Positions 26,573-35,888 of a DNA stretch of 64,000 nt are shown in pieces. The stretch comes from Pseudanabaena biceps (GTDB lineage Bacteria > Cyanobacteriota > Cyanobacteriia > Pseudanabaenales > Pseudanabaenaceae), in the NCBI GenBank assembly GCA_013361095.1, contig JAATWA010000001.1, positions 2,582,501 through 2,646,500 of the forward strand, given 5' to 3'. Below the pieces are notes generated by a model. That model worked only from the letters and a program-made list of their open reading frames with translations. It had not been told where the DNA came from and searched no databases. A program made the translations under genes and the position numbers. Each line of letters opens with the position of its first letter. The first letter of the stretch is position 1.

Positions 26573-27922
26573 TTAGCGATCTTCTTTCTTAGCTTTATCT
26601 GCCGAATCACTTTTCTCCTTCTTGTCACCGTTTGGAGGCTGAGGTTCTTTGATTTCCACTTGGGCATTAGGTGACAGTGCAAATTGCCCATCAATTACCA
26701 CTTTCTCGCCAACTTCTAGCCCCTGCGCGATCGCCACTTCATTACCAATATTATTGCCCACCTTAACGGGACGAATTTCTACGGTATTGTCAGATTTCAC
26801 GACATAGACAAACTGTCCTTTCTGTCCTGTTTGCAGAGCCTGTGAGGGAACAGCGATCGCATTAGGTTCTTCTGCTAATTTGAGAATTACATCAACACGC
26901 TGACCGGGGACAATGCGATCGTCTAGGTTTGCAAAGGTTGCCTTGAGCTGCACAGTTCCCGTAGTCACATCCACGACACTATCGATAAAAGTAAGTTCTC
27001 CTTCCACTGGCTTGTTATCGTTAGGAACTACAGTCTGTACTTTAAGCTTGCCGCGCTTTTGATATTGCTTAACTTGGGGGAGGGACTTTTCGGGAACGGT
27101 GAAAGTTACATAAATCGGTTTAACTTGGCTGATCGTCACTAGAGGCGCATCACTATCCGCCTTGACTAAGTTACCTTGATTGACCTTGAGGCTGCTTACC
27201 CGTCCATTTACGGGAGAATAAATCTCTGTGTAGGAAAGCTGCACTCGTGCATTATCAATCAGAGCCTCGCCTGCCGCCAGATTAGCCTTGGCTGCTTCAA
27301 TATCAGCTTTAGTTGCTTCCGCCGCCGCCACAGTGGTATCGACAGCACTGGATGTAGCATTCAAAGTCGCCTGCGAAGTACTGGCGCTTGTGCGAAACTG
27401 CTCGGCTTGGGTACGACTAACCGCGCCCTCAGCATAGAGACTGTCATAGCTTTTACGCTGAAAATCCGCAAAATTTAGCTGGGCAGCATCACGATCTTTA
27501 TTTGCCTTAGCTTGCGAGATCGTGGTTTCGGCGCGAACTTGATTAGCGATCGCCTGTTGTAATTGGGCTTGGTTACGCGCTTGGGCGGCGATCGCCTGTT
27601 GCAATTGGGCTTCTAGAGGGCGGGGATCAATGCGAAATAGCAAATCCCCCTGCTTTACATCTTGTCCATCCTTAAAATTGACCTCAACTAACTGTCCACC
27701 AATGCGCGTCTTGACCGCTACGGTAGAATATGCCTCCACTACGCCTGTACTGCGAATCTGCACGGGAAGGCTTTTTTGAACCACAGGTGTAACCACCACT
27801 GGCACGGTGGGACGACGCTCCTTGCCAGTGGTGGCTTGGGATGAACCACAAGCGGTGAGCAAACTAGGGGTTCCTATCGAAACCGTTACTAATATTAATG
27901 CTGATAAGAGAGGATGCCGCAT
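26573..27922 (-). CDS. RND efflux periplasmic adaptor lipoprotein
   Basis: Membrane-fusion protein of the AcrA/MdtA (HlyD) family, 449 aa from ATG 27922. An in-frame GTG at 27955 would add 11 residues before the signal peptide. The N-terminus MRHPLLSALILV ends in the lipobox LLTAC, so it is probably lipidated. The biotinyl-lipoyl-like halves are VKTRIGGQLVEVNFKDGQDV and SPVNGRVSSLKVNQGNLV, separated by an Ala/Gln-rich coiled-coil hairpin (about residues 105-210). A beta-barrel and membrane-proximal domain follow. The tail is Lys/Glu/Asp-rich. It lies just upstream of the pump gene, forming a two-gene operon. Confidence 0.94.
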   Translation of the reverse strand: MRHPLLSALILVTVSIGTPSLLTACGSSQATTGKERRPTVPVVVTPVVQKSLPVQIRSTGVVEAYSTVAVKTRIGGQLVEVNFKDGQDVKQGDLLFRIDPRPLEAQLQQAIAAQARNQAQLQQAIANQVRAETTISQAKANKDRDAAQLNFADFQRKSYDSLYAEGAVSRTQAEQFRTSASTSQATLNATSSAVDTTVAAAEATKADIEAAKANLAAGEALIDNARVQLSYTEIYSPVNGRVSSLKVNQGNLVKADSDAPLVTISQVKPIYVTFTVPEKSLPQVKQYQKRGKLKVQTVVPNDNKPVEGELTFIDSVVDVTTGTVQLKATFANLDDRIVPGQRVDVILKLAEEPNAIAVPSQALQTGQKGQFVYVVKSDNTVEIRPVKVGNNIGNEVAIAQGLEVGEKVVIDGQFALSPNAQVEIKEPQPPNGDKKEKSDSADKAKKEDR

Positions 27923-27945
27923 AGTTTTCAAGCGATCGTAATGAT

Positions 27946-27967
27946 GTGACAACACTTTTTGTGAATT
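27946..27967. repeat. 34-bp palindrome family, half copy
   Basis: GTGACAACACTTTTTGTGAA plus TT matches one half of the element at 35571-35604. It spans the GTG codon upstream of the adaptor gene, in its promoter or leader region. Confidence 0.5.
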
Positions 27968-27996
27968 GGTATGAGATGTGATAGTTTTGGCTGTAT

Positions 27997-28033
27997 GTTA
28001 ATCGTTAACTTGTCTAACTATTAGTAGTACTAC
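27997..28033. promoter_or_regulatory. Candidate MarR operators in the divergent promoter region
   Basis: The 134-bp space between the adaptor gene and the MarR gene contains two palindromes: GTTAATCGTTAAC (27997-28009) and GTAGTACTAC (28024-28033, within TTAGTAGTACTACATTAA). Such short AT-rich dyads are typical of MarR-family binding sites. The assignment is by position and symmetry only. Confidence 0.5.
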
Positions 28034-28056
28034 ATTAATATAACTTCAGAGTCAAG

Positions 28057-28509
28057 ATGAATGCATCACCAGATCTAATTACTTCGCAACTTTGTGCCGC
28101 CAGAGTTATGGACGTTATTCCTGCGGTGATGCGATGCATTCATGCTGAGGTACGTCAGCAAAAATCAACTTGTTTGACGATTTCGCAGTTACGCGCCCTT
28201 GCTTTTTTACAAGATAACGAGGGTTCATCGCTTGCGGTTCTCGCAGAACATTTGGGAGTTACGAGTGCATCAACCTCGACAATGGTAGAGCGCTTAGTCC
28301 AAAAAGAGTTTGTCACCCGCAAAGAACATCCTAAGCTGCGGCGACAAGTGGTACTTTGTCTGACCATCGCAGGTGAAGAGCATCTGCAACAAGTACGCCA
28401 ACTAACTCGCGATCGCCTTGCTGACAAGCTCGCAGATTTACCCACCGAACAACTTACTAATTTAATCAACGGGCTTGAAGAACTCAATCAAATTTTTATA
28501 AGCAGGTAG
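28057..28509 (+). CDS. MarR-family transcriptional regulator
   Basis: A 150-aa winged-helix repressor. LTISQLRALAFLQDNEGSSLAVLAEHLGVTSASTSTMVERLVQKEFVTR covers the helix-turn-helix and recognition helix, with KLRRQVVLCLTIAGEEHLQQ as the wing. It is divergent from the RND adaptor/pump operon, which is the usual arrangement for a local repressor released by pump substrates (inference). The last codons (AGC AGG TAG) lie within the left arm of a 25-bp hairpin, so the final Ser-Arg may have been contributed by that repeat. Confidence 0.92.
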   Translation: MNASPDLITSQLCAARVMDVIPAVMRCIHAEVRQQKSTCLTISQLRALAFLQDNEGSSLAVLAEHLGVTSASTSTMVERLVQKEFVTRKEHPKLRRQVVLCLTIAGEEHLQQVRQLTRDRLADKLADLPTEQLTNLINGLEELNQIFISR

Positions 28510-28553
28510 CCATGAGGAGCGGCGCTATGCGCCGCTCCTCATGGCTACCTGCT
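28501..28553. repeat. Class I-like hairpin, 25-bp stem, overlapping the marR stop
   Basis: Perfect arms 28501-28525 and 28529-28553 (AGCAGGTAGCCATGAGGAGC then GGCGC) around TAT. The TAG stop (28507-28509) is inside the left arm. The loop is ATA/TAT, not GNA, though the GGCGC/GCGCC flanks are of class I. Confidence 0.92.
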
Positions 28554-28628
28554 CGGCTATATCTTCTACTGAGATTGTTTATAGTGGAAATAGATCATTC
28601 TCGCTTTGCTATCAGCATTCAAAAATTT

Positions 28629-29846
28629 ATGTCCTTTGCCACTACTGCCTCGCCCACCCATACCAACTTTCAAATACGCACCGCAATACTCGATCTAAAA
28701 CCTAGTTTAGTGCAATGGCGGAGGGACTTTCATCGTTTTCCTGAGTTGGGATTTCAAGAGCGCCGTACTTCAACAGTGATCGCTGAGAAGTTAACCGCAT
28801 GGGGCATCCCTCACCAGACAGGTATTGCCAAAACGGGAATAGTTGCCACGATTACAGGTAAAAAGCAGGGCAATAACAAAGTTTTAGCGATCCGTGCGGA
28901 TATGGATGCGCTACCGATTCAAGAAGAAAATATTGTTAGTTATCGATCGCAAATTGATGGCATGATGCACGCCTGCGGTCATGATGGACATACGGCGATC
29001 GCCCTCGGCACAGCAAAATATCTATGGGAACATCGGTCTGATTTTAGTGGTACGGTCAAAATTATTTTTCAGCCAGCCGAGGAGGGGCCAGGGGGCGCAA
29101 AACCAATGATCAAAGCAGGGGTGTTAGAAAACCCTAAAGTTGATGCGGTGATCGGTTTACACCTGTGGAATAATCTGCCCCTTGGAACGGTGGGCGTACG
29201 CAGTGGAGCCTTGATGGCAGCCACAGAGTTTTTTCATTGCAAGATTATTGGGCGTGGTGGGCATGGTGCGCTTCCTCACCAAACGATTGATTCCATTTTA
29301 GTCGCCGCTCAAGTTGTCAATACAATCCATACAATTGTCTCTCGCAATGTCAGCCCTCTTGAGTCGGCCGTCATTAGCATCGGCGAGTTTCATGCAGGTT
29401 CGGCAACTAATATCATTGCTGACTCTGCCAAAATTAGCGGCACGGTTAGGTTCTTTGATCCTGAGGTGGGCGCAAAATTATTGACTCGTCTAGAAGAAGC
29501 GATCGCGGGCGTATGTAATGCTCATGGAGCCAGTTATGAGTTTGAGTACACTAAGCTCTATCCACCTGTAATTAATCATCCCGCGATCGCTGAATTAGTG
29601 CGCTCAGTTGCGGAAACCGTGATCGAAACTCCCGCAGGCATCGTTCCTGAATGCCAAACTATGGGAGGAGAAGATATGTCTTTCTTTTTGGAGGCTGTTG
29701 CTGGTTGCTATTTCTTTTTAGGTTCTGCCAATCCTGACAAGGGTTTAGCCTATCCCCATCATCACCCACGCTTTAATTTTGATGAAGCTGCCTTAGCCAC
29801 TGGCGTAGAGATTTTTGTACGTTGTGCTGAGAAGTTTTTAAATTAA
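28629..29846 (+). CDS. M20-family N-acyl amino acid amidohydrolase
   Basis: Zinc metallo-amidohydrolase of the HipO/IAA-amino-acid hydrolase (M20D) group, 405 aa from ATG 28629. An in-frame ATG at 28512 would translate the preceding hairpin and is rejected. Motifs: RRDFHRFPELGFQE (start of catalytic domain), AIRADMDALPI (metal Asp), MHACGHDGHTAIALG (metal His/Cys pair), QPAEEGPGGAKPMI (Glu pair), GRGGHGALPHQTIDS (dimerisation domain), and MGGEDMSFF with the late metal site. It cleaves N-acyl or conjugated amino acids; exact substrate unknown. Confidence 0.9.
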   Translation: MSFATTASPTHTNFQIRTAILDLKPSLVQWRRDFHRFPELGFQERRTSTVIAEKLTAWGIPHQTGIAKTGIVATITGKKQGNNKVLAIRADMDALPIQEENIVSYRSQIDGMMHACGHDGHTAIALGTAKYLWEHRSDFSGTVKIIFQPAEEGPGGAKPMIKAGVLENPKVDAVIGLHLWNNLPLGTVGVRSGALMAATEFFHCKIIGRGGHGALPHQTIDSILVAAQVVNTIHTIVSRNVSPLESAVISIGEFHAGSATNIIADSAKISGTVRFFDPEVGAKLLTRLEEAIAGVCNAHGASYEFEYTKLYPPVINHPAIAELVRSVAETVIETPAGIVPECQTMGGEDMSFFLEAVAGCYFFLGSANPDKGLAYPHHHPRFNFDEAALATGVEIFVRCAEKFLN

Positions 29847-29906
29847 AACCCAAGAATTAATGGACGGCACTTTGCGCCGCCAATCAATTCTTGACTTTTA
29901 ACGCAA
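29844..29906. repeat. Decayed class I hairpin
   Basis: TTAAAACCCAAGAATT and GGACGGC on the left face GCCGCC and AATTCTTGACTTTTAA on the right. Several mismatches show erosion of a copy with the AAAACCCAAGAATT outer word. It lies between convergent amidohydrolase and clpB. Confidence 0.65.
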
Positions 29907-29916
29907 ATGTAATTCT

Positions 29917-32535
29917 TTACACTTTGATCAAATCTGCGGATAGACGCTTAAAGTCCAAACGCTCATTCTCCACATCAACAAAAATGGTGTCACCATCACT
30001 GAAGTCGCCACGGAGAATACTCTTGGCAATCTGGGTTTCCAGTTGACGCTGAATGATTCGCTTGAGTGGACGTGCGCCGTAGACAGGATCATAGCCAACT
30101 TCAGCAATGAAATCGAGGGCTGCATCGCTAATCTTCAGGCTCATCCGTCTTTCTTCCAAGCGCTTCTCTAAGCGTTGAACTTGCAACTTGACAATGCGGC
30201 GTAATTCTACACGACGCAAGGCATGGAAGATCACAATCTCATCAATGCGATTGAGAAATTCGGGACGGAAACTAGAACGCATTGATTCCATCACGCGATC
30301 GCGCATTTCTTCGTATTTCGAGTCATCACCCGCAATATCGAGAATGAATTGCGAACCAACATTGCTAGTCATGATGATGATCGAGTTCTTGAAATCCACA
30401 GTGCGACCTTGGGAGTCCGTCACTCGCCCATCATCGAGTATTTGCAACATGATGTTAAATACATCGGGATGCGCTTTCTCAATTTCATCAAAGAGAATTA
30501 CGGCATAGGGACGGCGGCGCACTGCTTCCGTGAGTTGTCCACCTTCTTCGTAGCCGACATACCCAGGAGGCGCACCGACTAGGCGGGAGACACTGTGCTT
30601 CTCCATGTACTCAGACATATCGATTCTTACCATTGACTCTTCTGTATCAAAGAGATAGGCGGCGAGAGCTTTGGCAAGTTCAGTTTTTCCAACACCTGTG
30701 GGGCCTAAGAAAATAAAACTGGCGATCGGGCGATTGGGATCAGCGAGTCCTGCGCGGGATCTTTGGATAGCATCTGCGATCGCTGTGACTGCCTCCTCTT
30801 GACCAACTACGCGATCGTGAAGCACATCTTCGAGTTGCAAGAGCTTCTCTTTTTCAGATTCCACTAACTTACTGACAGGAATGCCAGACCATTTGGAAAT
30901 AATTTCCGCAATATCCTCTTCTGTGACTTCTTGGCGTAATAGCGATCGCCCAGAGGTTTTGGCTTCTTCAAAGTTCACCTCAGCGATTTCCAATTGACGT
31001 TGTAAATCTGTCAGCTTGCCGTACTTCAGCTCGGCAGCTTTATTCAAGTCATAATCACGCTCGGCTTGCTGAACTTCGATATTCACATGATCAATGCTTT
31101 CCTTGAGCTTGCGGATATTGTCAATCACTTGCTTTTCGGCTTCCCATTGCGCCTTGAGCGTAGTTTGAGCTTCTTTCCAGTCACCCAATTCTTTGTGCAA
31201 TTTTTCTAGACGCTCCACCGATTCGCGATCGGTTTCTTTTTTGAGAGATAAACATTCCATTTCCATCTGAATCACTTTGCGATTGATTTCATCTAGTTCT
31301 TCAGGTTGGGAAGTGATTTCCATTTTGAGTTTGGCTGCGGACTCATCAACCAAATCGATCGCCTTGTCAGGTAAAAAACGATCGCTAATATAACGATTAG
31401 AAAGTGTCGCCGCCGCTACTAGGGCTGTATCAGAAATTTTTACGCCGTGATGTAACTCATAGCGATCGCGCAAGCCTCGTAGGATCGAAATCGTATCTTC
31501 GACATTGGGCTGATCGATGTAAACCTGTTGAAAGCGACGCTCTAGGGCTGCGTCTTTTTCGATATATTTGCGATATTCATCCAATGTGGTTGCGCCGATA
31601 CAGCGTAACTCGCCCCGCGCCAACATTGGTTTTAGCAAGTTTCCTGCATCCATCGCGCCTTGGGTTGCGCCAGCGCCAACAACCGTATGGATTTCATCAA
31701 TGAAGAGAATAATATTGCCATTGGATTCAGTTACTTCTTTAAGAACCGCTTTGAGTCTCTCTTCAAACTCACCGCGATATTTTGCACCCGCAATCAAACC
31801 GCCCATATCAAGGGCAATCAGCTTGCGATCCTGCAAAGATTCAGGCACATCGCCGCTAATAATCCGTTGTGCTAATCCCTCGGCGATCGCGGTTTTGCCT
31901 ACTCCTGGTTCACCGATTAAGACAGGATTGTTTTTAGTGCGTCGCGACAGAATCTGAATGGTGCGACGAATCTCATCATCGCGACCAATCACAGGATCAA
32001 GCTTTCCTTCACGAGCCAGTTCTGTTAGATCACGACCATACTTGGTAAGCGCCTCATACTTGTTTTCAGGAGTTTGATTAGTCACTTTTTGATTGCCTCT
32101 TACTTGTTGAATGATATTGCGAAGTTTTGCTTCATCGAGTCCCACTTCTTGATAAAGCAGCTTGCCGAAGCGATCATCTTTGCAATAGGGCAGGAGAATA
32201 TGCTCTATGGAAATAAACTCATCGCCGAAATTCTTCTTTTCTTTTTCAGCACGATCAAAGAGTACTTCTAGGTTGCGCCCTAGATAAACTGAGGTGTTTG
32301 AGCTAGAAACTTTGGGTTGACGGTTGATAAATTCATCAATGCGATCGCGCAATTTTTGAATGTTAAGCCCCGCTTTGCTAAAGATGCTCGAGGCTAGTCC
32401 TTCTTCTTCTAGCAAAGCTTTTAGTAAATGCTCTGGCTCAATTTGTTGTTGCTGCGCTGCTTTCACCACATCGGGGGTTCTAGCGATCGCCGCCCATGCT
32501 TTTTCTGTAAATTGATTGGGGTTAGTTGGTTGCAT
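29917..32535 (-). CDS. clpB: ATP-dependent disaggregase ClpB
   Basis: HSP100 chaperone that extracts proteins from aggregates with DnaK; 872 aa from ATG 32535. The longer frame from 32592 is rejected because a strong Shine-Dalgarno (AGGAGG) lies 9 bases before ATG 32535. Domains: Clp N-domain (about 1-145), NBD1 with Walker [17 protein letters not shown] and [13 protein letters not shown], a coiled-coil middle domain (about 405-530), and NBD2 with [15 protein letters not shown] and [16 protein letters not shown]. The C-terminal [14 protein letters not shown] is typical. Monocistronic. Confidence 0.97.
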   Translation of the reverse strand: MQPTNPNQFTEKAWAAIARTPDVVKAAQQQQIEPEHLLKALLEEEGLASSIFSKAGLNIQKLRDRIDEFINRQPKVSSSNTSVYLGRNLEVLFDRAEKEKKNFGDEFISIEHILLPYCKDDRFGKLLYQEVGLDEAKLRNIIQQVRGNQKVTNQTPENKYEALTKYGRDLTELAREGKLDPVIGRDDEIRRTIQILSRRTKNNPVLIGEPGVGKTAIAEGLAQRIISGDVPESLQDRKLIALDMGGLIAGAKYRGEFEERLKAVLKEVTESNGNIILFIDEIHTVVGAGATQGAMDAGNLLKPMLARGELRCIGATTLDEYRKYIEKDAALERRFQQVYIDQPNVEDTISILRGLRDRYELHHGVKISDTALVAAATLSNRYISDRFLPDKAIDLVDESAAKLKMEITSQPEELDEINRKVIQMEMECLSLKKETDRESVERLEKLHKELGDWKEAQTTLKAQWEAEKQVIDNIRKLKESIDHVNIEVQQAERDYDLNKAAELKYGKLTDLQRQLEIAEVNFEEAKTSGRSLLRQEVTEEDIAEIISKWSGIPVSKLVESEKEKLLQLEDVLHDRVVGQEEAVTAIADAIQRSRAGLADPNRPIASFIFLGPTGVGKTELAKALAAYLFDTEESMVRIDMSEYMEKHSVSRLVGAPPGYVGYEEGGQLTEAVRRRPYAVILFDEIEKAHPDVFNIMLQILDDGRVTDSQGRTVDFKNSIIIMTSNVGSQFILDIAGDDSKYEEMRDRVMESMRSSFRPEFLNRIDEIVIFHALRRVELRRIVKLQVQRLEKRLEERRMSLKISDAALDFIAEVGYDPVYGARPLKRIIQRQLETQIAKSILRGDFSDGDTIFVDVENERLDFKRLSADLIKV

Positions 32536-32544
32536 CGCCAGTTG

Positions 32545-32550
32545 CCTCCT
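32545..32550 (-). promoter_or_regulatory. Shine-Dalgarno site that fixes the clpB start
   Basis: AGGAGG on the minus strand, 9 bases before ATG 32535. It is one of the strongest ribosome-binding sites in the window and argues against a start at 32592. Confidence 0.85.
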
Positions 32551-32645
32551 GTGATCTAAAGTATCTGTGAATATCTTAGAGCGTCTCGTCAAAGAACAGG
32601 AGTGGTTCTACATGACAAAAGAGTGCGTGTTTCCGTACAAGTTAT

Positions 32646-32688
32646 AGCTTTCTGAGTGGCGGCGCTTCGCGCCGCCACTCAGAAAGCT
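32646..32688. repeat. Class I hairpin, 20-bp stem, TTC loop
   Basis: Arms 32646-32665 and 32669-32688 (AGCTTTCTGAGTGGCGGCGC) around TTC, GCGAAGC on the minus strand. It lies between the response-regulator stop and the clpB start. Confidence 0.92.
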
Positions 32689-32701
32689 TTTTGGTTTGGG
32701 T

Positions 32702-33136
32702 TTATTCCTGCGCGGGAAATTGATTTAACATCATCCAATAAAATCCCATTTGACGCGAGACTTCCATGAATTGCTGAAAATCTAAGGGTTTGACAATATA
32801 GCTGTTTACGCCCAAATCGTAACAAGTCTTTAAGTCATTGTTCTCTGCTGATGAAGTCATTACCACCACCACCAGATTACGAGTGCGCGGCGAGTTGCGA
32901 ATCATTTCTAAAATTTGAATACCATCGATTTTGGGGAGCTTTAAATCTAGAAGCACTAGTTTTGGCAATTCCTTAGTTGGTGGCTGACCATCTCGACCAA
33001 ACAGATAATGAACAGCTTGTTCGCCATCAAAGGCAATATCAATTTTATTGACAAAGTTGTACTGCTCTAAAGCGAGTTGAATTAGCTCAACATCATTGGG
33101 ATCATCTTCGACTAGCAGAATTTGAGTTGGTTCCAT
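32702..33136 (-). CDS. CheY-like response regulator (Rcp1 type)
   Basis: A 144-aa stand-alone receiver domain. EDDPNDVELI supplies the acidic pocket, LVLLDLKLPKIDG the phospho-acceptor Asp (near residue 63), VVVMTSSAE the switch Thr/Ser, and NSYIVKPLDF the conserved Lys. The LEDDPND opening and YVKPL ending resemble cyanobacterial Rcp1 receivers that pair with phytochrome-type kinases. No DNA-binding output domain, so it probably acts by protein contact. It starts 12 bases after the histidine kinase stop, so the two form an operon. Confidence 0.93.
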   Translation of the reverse strand: MEPTQILLVEDDPNDVELIQLALEQYNFVNKIDIAFDGEQAVHYLFGRDGQPPTKELPKLVLLDLKLPKIDGIQILEMIRNSPRTRNLVVVVMTSSAENNDLKTCYDLGVNSYIVKPLDFQQFMEVSRQMGFYWMMLNQFPAQE

Positions 33137-33148
33137 ATATTTTAAAAT

Positions 33149-35494
33149 CTAAATTTTGACAAAAAAAGTTGCGCCTTGATTGGGATATCCTTCCGCCCAC
33201 ACGGAGCCGCCATGACGTTGGACAATTCTCTGCACGATCGCTAAGCCGATGCCCGTACCTTCAAATTCGCTTTGGTTATGTAATCTTTGAAATGCACCAA
33301 AGAGCTTGTCAGCATATTCCATCTGGAAACCCACGCCATTGTCTTTAATCCTAATTATCCCATCGGGAAGACTATCAATCTCAATACAAGGATTGGGTTG
33401 GTTTTGGCTAAATTTCACAGCATTACCAATGAGATTATTAAAAACCTGTTGCAATAGGAGCCGATCGCCAAATTTGGTTGGTAAATCCGCGATCGCAAAT
33501 TCAATAGCGGGATTATGGTGGGGATCGCTACTGATAATTGCGATCGCTTCATCAACTAATTCCCGAATTGATAATTGGCTTGAATCTAGAGTTCGTCGTC
33601 CATAACGAGATAGAGTCAGCAATCCATCAATTAGATGTCCCATCTTTTGACTACTACTCTCGATCACTTGCAAATAGTGAGCTACTTTGGGATCATTTAA
33701 TACTTCATGATGTTTTTGGAGTTGTTGTTTCAAAGCATTTACAAATCCATTCATATGACGTAATGGCGCTCGCAGATCGTGGGAAATAGAATAGGAAAAA
33801 GCTTCTAATTCTCGATTTGTGTTGGCTAATTTATGGGCTGTTTCTAAAATCTTGGCTTCGGCGAGCTTGCGATCGCTAATATCCATCGCTGTGCCGATGA
33901 TGTGGGTTAACTGACCTGATGCGTCGTAGATCATCTCACCGCGAGCCATTACAGGGATTACGGTTCCATTTGGTTGTACCACGCGATGTTCAAGATCATA
34001 GGACTGCGCTAAATCAATTGCCTTCCGCACCGTTTGGTTAAAATGCTCCCAGTCATCGGGATGAATATATTGCTGCAATTCTTCATAGCTTGGTGGCTGT
34101 GGACTAGGCTCAAGCCCATAAATCCGAAAAATCTCATCTGACCAACTAAGAGAACCTGTCTTTATTTCAAATTCCCAACTACCAATCTTGCCGATCCGCT
34201 GTGCAACTTTGAGGTGGGTATCACTCTTAAGGAGAAGTTGTTCGGCTTGTTTGCGATCGCTGATATCTTGCGACATTCCAATCAGATGCGTGATATTACC
34301 ATCTTGATCGCGTAATATAGTTGTAGTAAGACTTCCAAGGATAATTGTTCCATTTTTTTTAATATATCGCTTTTCAATTTGATAAAAATTATTTTCGCCT
34401 CGCATCATCGCTTCGGCATAGGGTCTTTCCAATTCCCAATCTTCAGTTACTGAGATGCTCATACAAGAAGCCAAATCAAGTAGCTCTACTTCACTGTAGC
34501 CAAGTAGTTCACAAAAAGCTCGATTGACACTTTCAAAACGATAGGTTGCCATATTCGCCACCGCAATTCCAATCGGTGCAAAGTCAAAGAATCTTCTAAA
34601 TTTGGTTTCACTTGCCAGCAAGTCTAAAGTGCGTTGCTCAATTCTTATTTCTAGTTCTTCGTTAAGCTGTTGGAGAGCTATTTCCGCTTGTTTTAGCGCC
34701 GTAACATCGCGTCCAGTCGATTGAAGCCCAATCAATTGACCATGATCATCAAAAATGCCCTGATTAATCCATTGTGTATAGCCTATTTTTCCATCCGCCC
34801 TCTTATCGTGGTTTTCGCCCGAAAAGCTGGGATTAAACGGGTTTAGTAATGATATTTTGTGCAATGTATTTTGCAATTCTTCGGGAGGAGCAAAATCAAT
34901 CCACTTGAGCCCGATCGCTTGATCGAGCGACATTCCTAAAGCTCGACACAATGATTCATTGGCAAAGGTAATCGTCGTATCAGGTAGCGATCGCATCACA
35001 AAATCGATTTGAGTTTGCACCACCTGACGATAGCGCTCTTCACTTTCAGCTAAGGCTTTTTCAATTTCTTTTTGTTTGGCTTCGGCAAGCTTGCGATCGC
35101 TAATATCTTGAATCGTTGCCACAAAAAAATCAACCGTGCCATCTTCTTTCCGCACTGATTTGACATTAATGGAAGCATAAACGATCTGTCTGTCTTTCCG
35201 AATAAAGCGCTTATCCATCACATAGCCTTCAATCTCTCCGCGCATCACTCTTCCAAATTCAGCAACATCTAGCTCAAGATCGTCAGGATGGGTAATTTCT
35301 GTCCAAGTAATATTCGGTAACTCTTCACGCGAATAGCCGAGAATTTCGCAGAGGCGATCGTTAAACTTTACCCAACGCTGGGTTTCGGGCGAAGTGATCG
35401 CCATGCCAATAAAAGGCAAGTCATAAAATAAATTTAAGATTGCTTCATTCTGGAGCGATGTTGTTTCGGCTGGCTCTATTTCGAGACTATCCAT
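33149..35494 (-). CDS. Multi-PAS sensor histidine kinase
   Basis: A 781-aa soluble hybrid-free kinase with four PAS/PAC modules: about residues 20-140, 150-270, 298-415 and 425-545. Each ends in a (Q)DISDRK-type PAC turn (ATIQDISDRKLAEAK, GTAMDISDRKLAEAK). The HisKA domain follows with FSYSISHDLRAPLRHMNGF (phospho-His near residue 570), then HATPase with VFNNLIGNAVKFSQN (N box) and DNGVGF, FEGTGIGLAIVQRIVQRHGG (G boxes). No transmembrane helix or chromophore-binding GAF is visible, so the input is a cytoplasmic PAS ligand or redox cue. The partner response regulator follows directly. Confidence 0.93.
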   Translation of the reverse strand: MDSLEIEPAETTSLQNEAILNLFYDLPFIGMAITSPETQRWVKFNDRLCEILGYSREELPNITWTEITHPDDLELDVAEFGRVMRGEIEGYVMDKRFIRKDRQIVYASINVKSVRKEDGTVDFFVATIQDISDRKLAEAKQKEIEKALAESEERYRQVVQTQIDFVMRSLPDTTITFANESLCRALGMSLDQAIGLKWIDFAPPEELQNTLHKISLLNPFNPSFSGENHDKRADGKIGYTQWINQGIFDDHGQLIGLQSTGRDVTALKQAEIALQQLNEELEIRIEQRTLDLLASETKFRRFFDFAPIGIAVANMATYRFESVNRAFCELLGYSEVELLDLASCMSISVTEDWELERPYAEAMMRGENNFYQIEKRYIKKNGTIILGSLTTTILRDQDGNITHLIGMSQDISDRKQAEQLLLKSDTHLKVAQRIGKIGSWEFEIKTGSLSWSDEIFRIYGLEPSPQPPSYEELQQYIHPDDWEHFNQTVRKAIDLAQSYDLEHRVVQPNGTVIPVMARGEMIYDASGQLTHIIGTAMDISDRKLAEAKILETAHKLANTNRELEAFSYSISHDLRAPLRHMNGFVNALKQQLQKHHEVLNDPKVAHYLQVIESSSQKMGHLIDGLLTLSRYGRRTLDSSQLSIRELVDEAIAIISSDPHHNPAIEFAIADLPTKFGDRLLLQQVFNNLIGNAVKFSQNQPNPCIEIDSLPDGIIRIKDNGVGFQMEYADKLFGAFQRLHNQSEFEGTGIGLAIVQRIVQRHGGSVWAEGYPNQGATFFVKI

Positions 35495-35522
35495 GTTTTG
35501 ACCATGTTTACATACACTCAGG

Positions 35523-35542
35523 CAAGGTGCTTAAGCACCTTG
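35523..35542. repeat. Perfect 20-bp palindrome
   Basis: CAAGGTGCTTAAGCACCTTG, with partly complementary TGTTTACAT and GTTTACAT nearby. It lies just upstream of the histidine-kinase start (35494) and could be an operator or hairpin in its leader. Confidence 0.75.
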
Positions 35543-35570
35543 TTTACATGATAAATGTCTAAATTGTCCC

Positions 35571-35604
35571 AATTTACGAAAGTGTGACAACACTTTTGTG
35601 AATT
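35571..35604. repeat. 34-bp palindrome family, copy abutting a MITE
   Basis: AATTTACGAAAGTGTGACAA then CACTTTTGTGAATT. The halves match at 13 of 15 positions. Its last T is the first T of the 116-bp element at 35604, so the two repeats are joined or overlap by one base. Confidence 0.75.
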
Positions 35605-35719
35605 ATAGCTATCGCCAAGTGTACTAGATCATAAAACCCAATAATTGGCTGACGGTGCGGAGCGCCGCCAGCCAATTATTGGGTTTTGATTTGTCCTAAA
35701 ACAAATGACTGTAGCTATA
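35604..35719. mobile_element. 116-bp MITE-like element, copy B
   Basis: Same ends (TATAGCTATCGCC .. TGACTGTAGCTATA) and same length as the copy at 22226, with six base differences by eye. The inner stem has two mismatches on its left arm (GACGGTGC opposite GCGCCGCC) around GGA, so this copy is slightly eroded. It occupies the gap between glmM and the histidine kinase. Confidence 0.8.
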
Positions 35720-35767
35720 AAAGCCAAAACTAATAATTAATACAGCGCTTTGCGCTTAATTAAAACC

Positions 35768-35818
35768 CAGAGAAATTTTGGGAAGCGGCGCTCCGCGCCG
35801 CTTCCCAAAATTTCTCTG
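35768..35818. repeat. Class I hairpin, 24-bp stem, TCC loop
   Basis: Perfect arms 35768-35791 and 35795-35818 (CAGAGAAATTTTGGGAAGCG then GCGC) around TCC, GCGGAGC on the minus strand. Preceded by AAAACCC. Confidence 0.92.
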
Positions 35819-35843
35819 TACTACTCAAAGCCTCAATAGGCTG

Positions 35844-35884
35844 TATCAAAACTACAAATGGCATAGCCATTTGTAGTTTTGATA
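35844..35884 (-). terminator. Terminator hairpin of glmM
   Basis: Perfect 19-bp stem, arms 35844-35862 and 35866-35884 (TATCAAAACTACAAATGGC), apex GGC-ATA-GCC. It lies 5 bases past the glmM stop, which fits a transcript end, although the T-run is short. Confidence 0.8.
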
Positions 35885-35888
35885 TTAA

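Noticed and set aside
28512..28628. N-terminal extension of the M20 amidohydrolase
   Set aside because: It would translate the right half of the marR hairpin; the conserved region starts after ATG 28629.
35568..35888. Possible CRISPR-like array of repeats between glmM and the histidine kinase
   Set aside because: The repeats are unequal, palindromic and differently spaced; there are no spacers of regular length and no cas genes.
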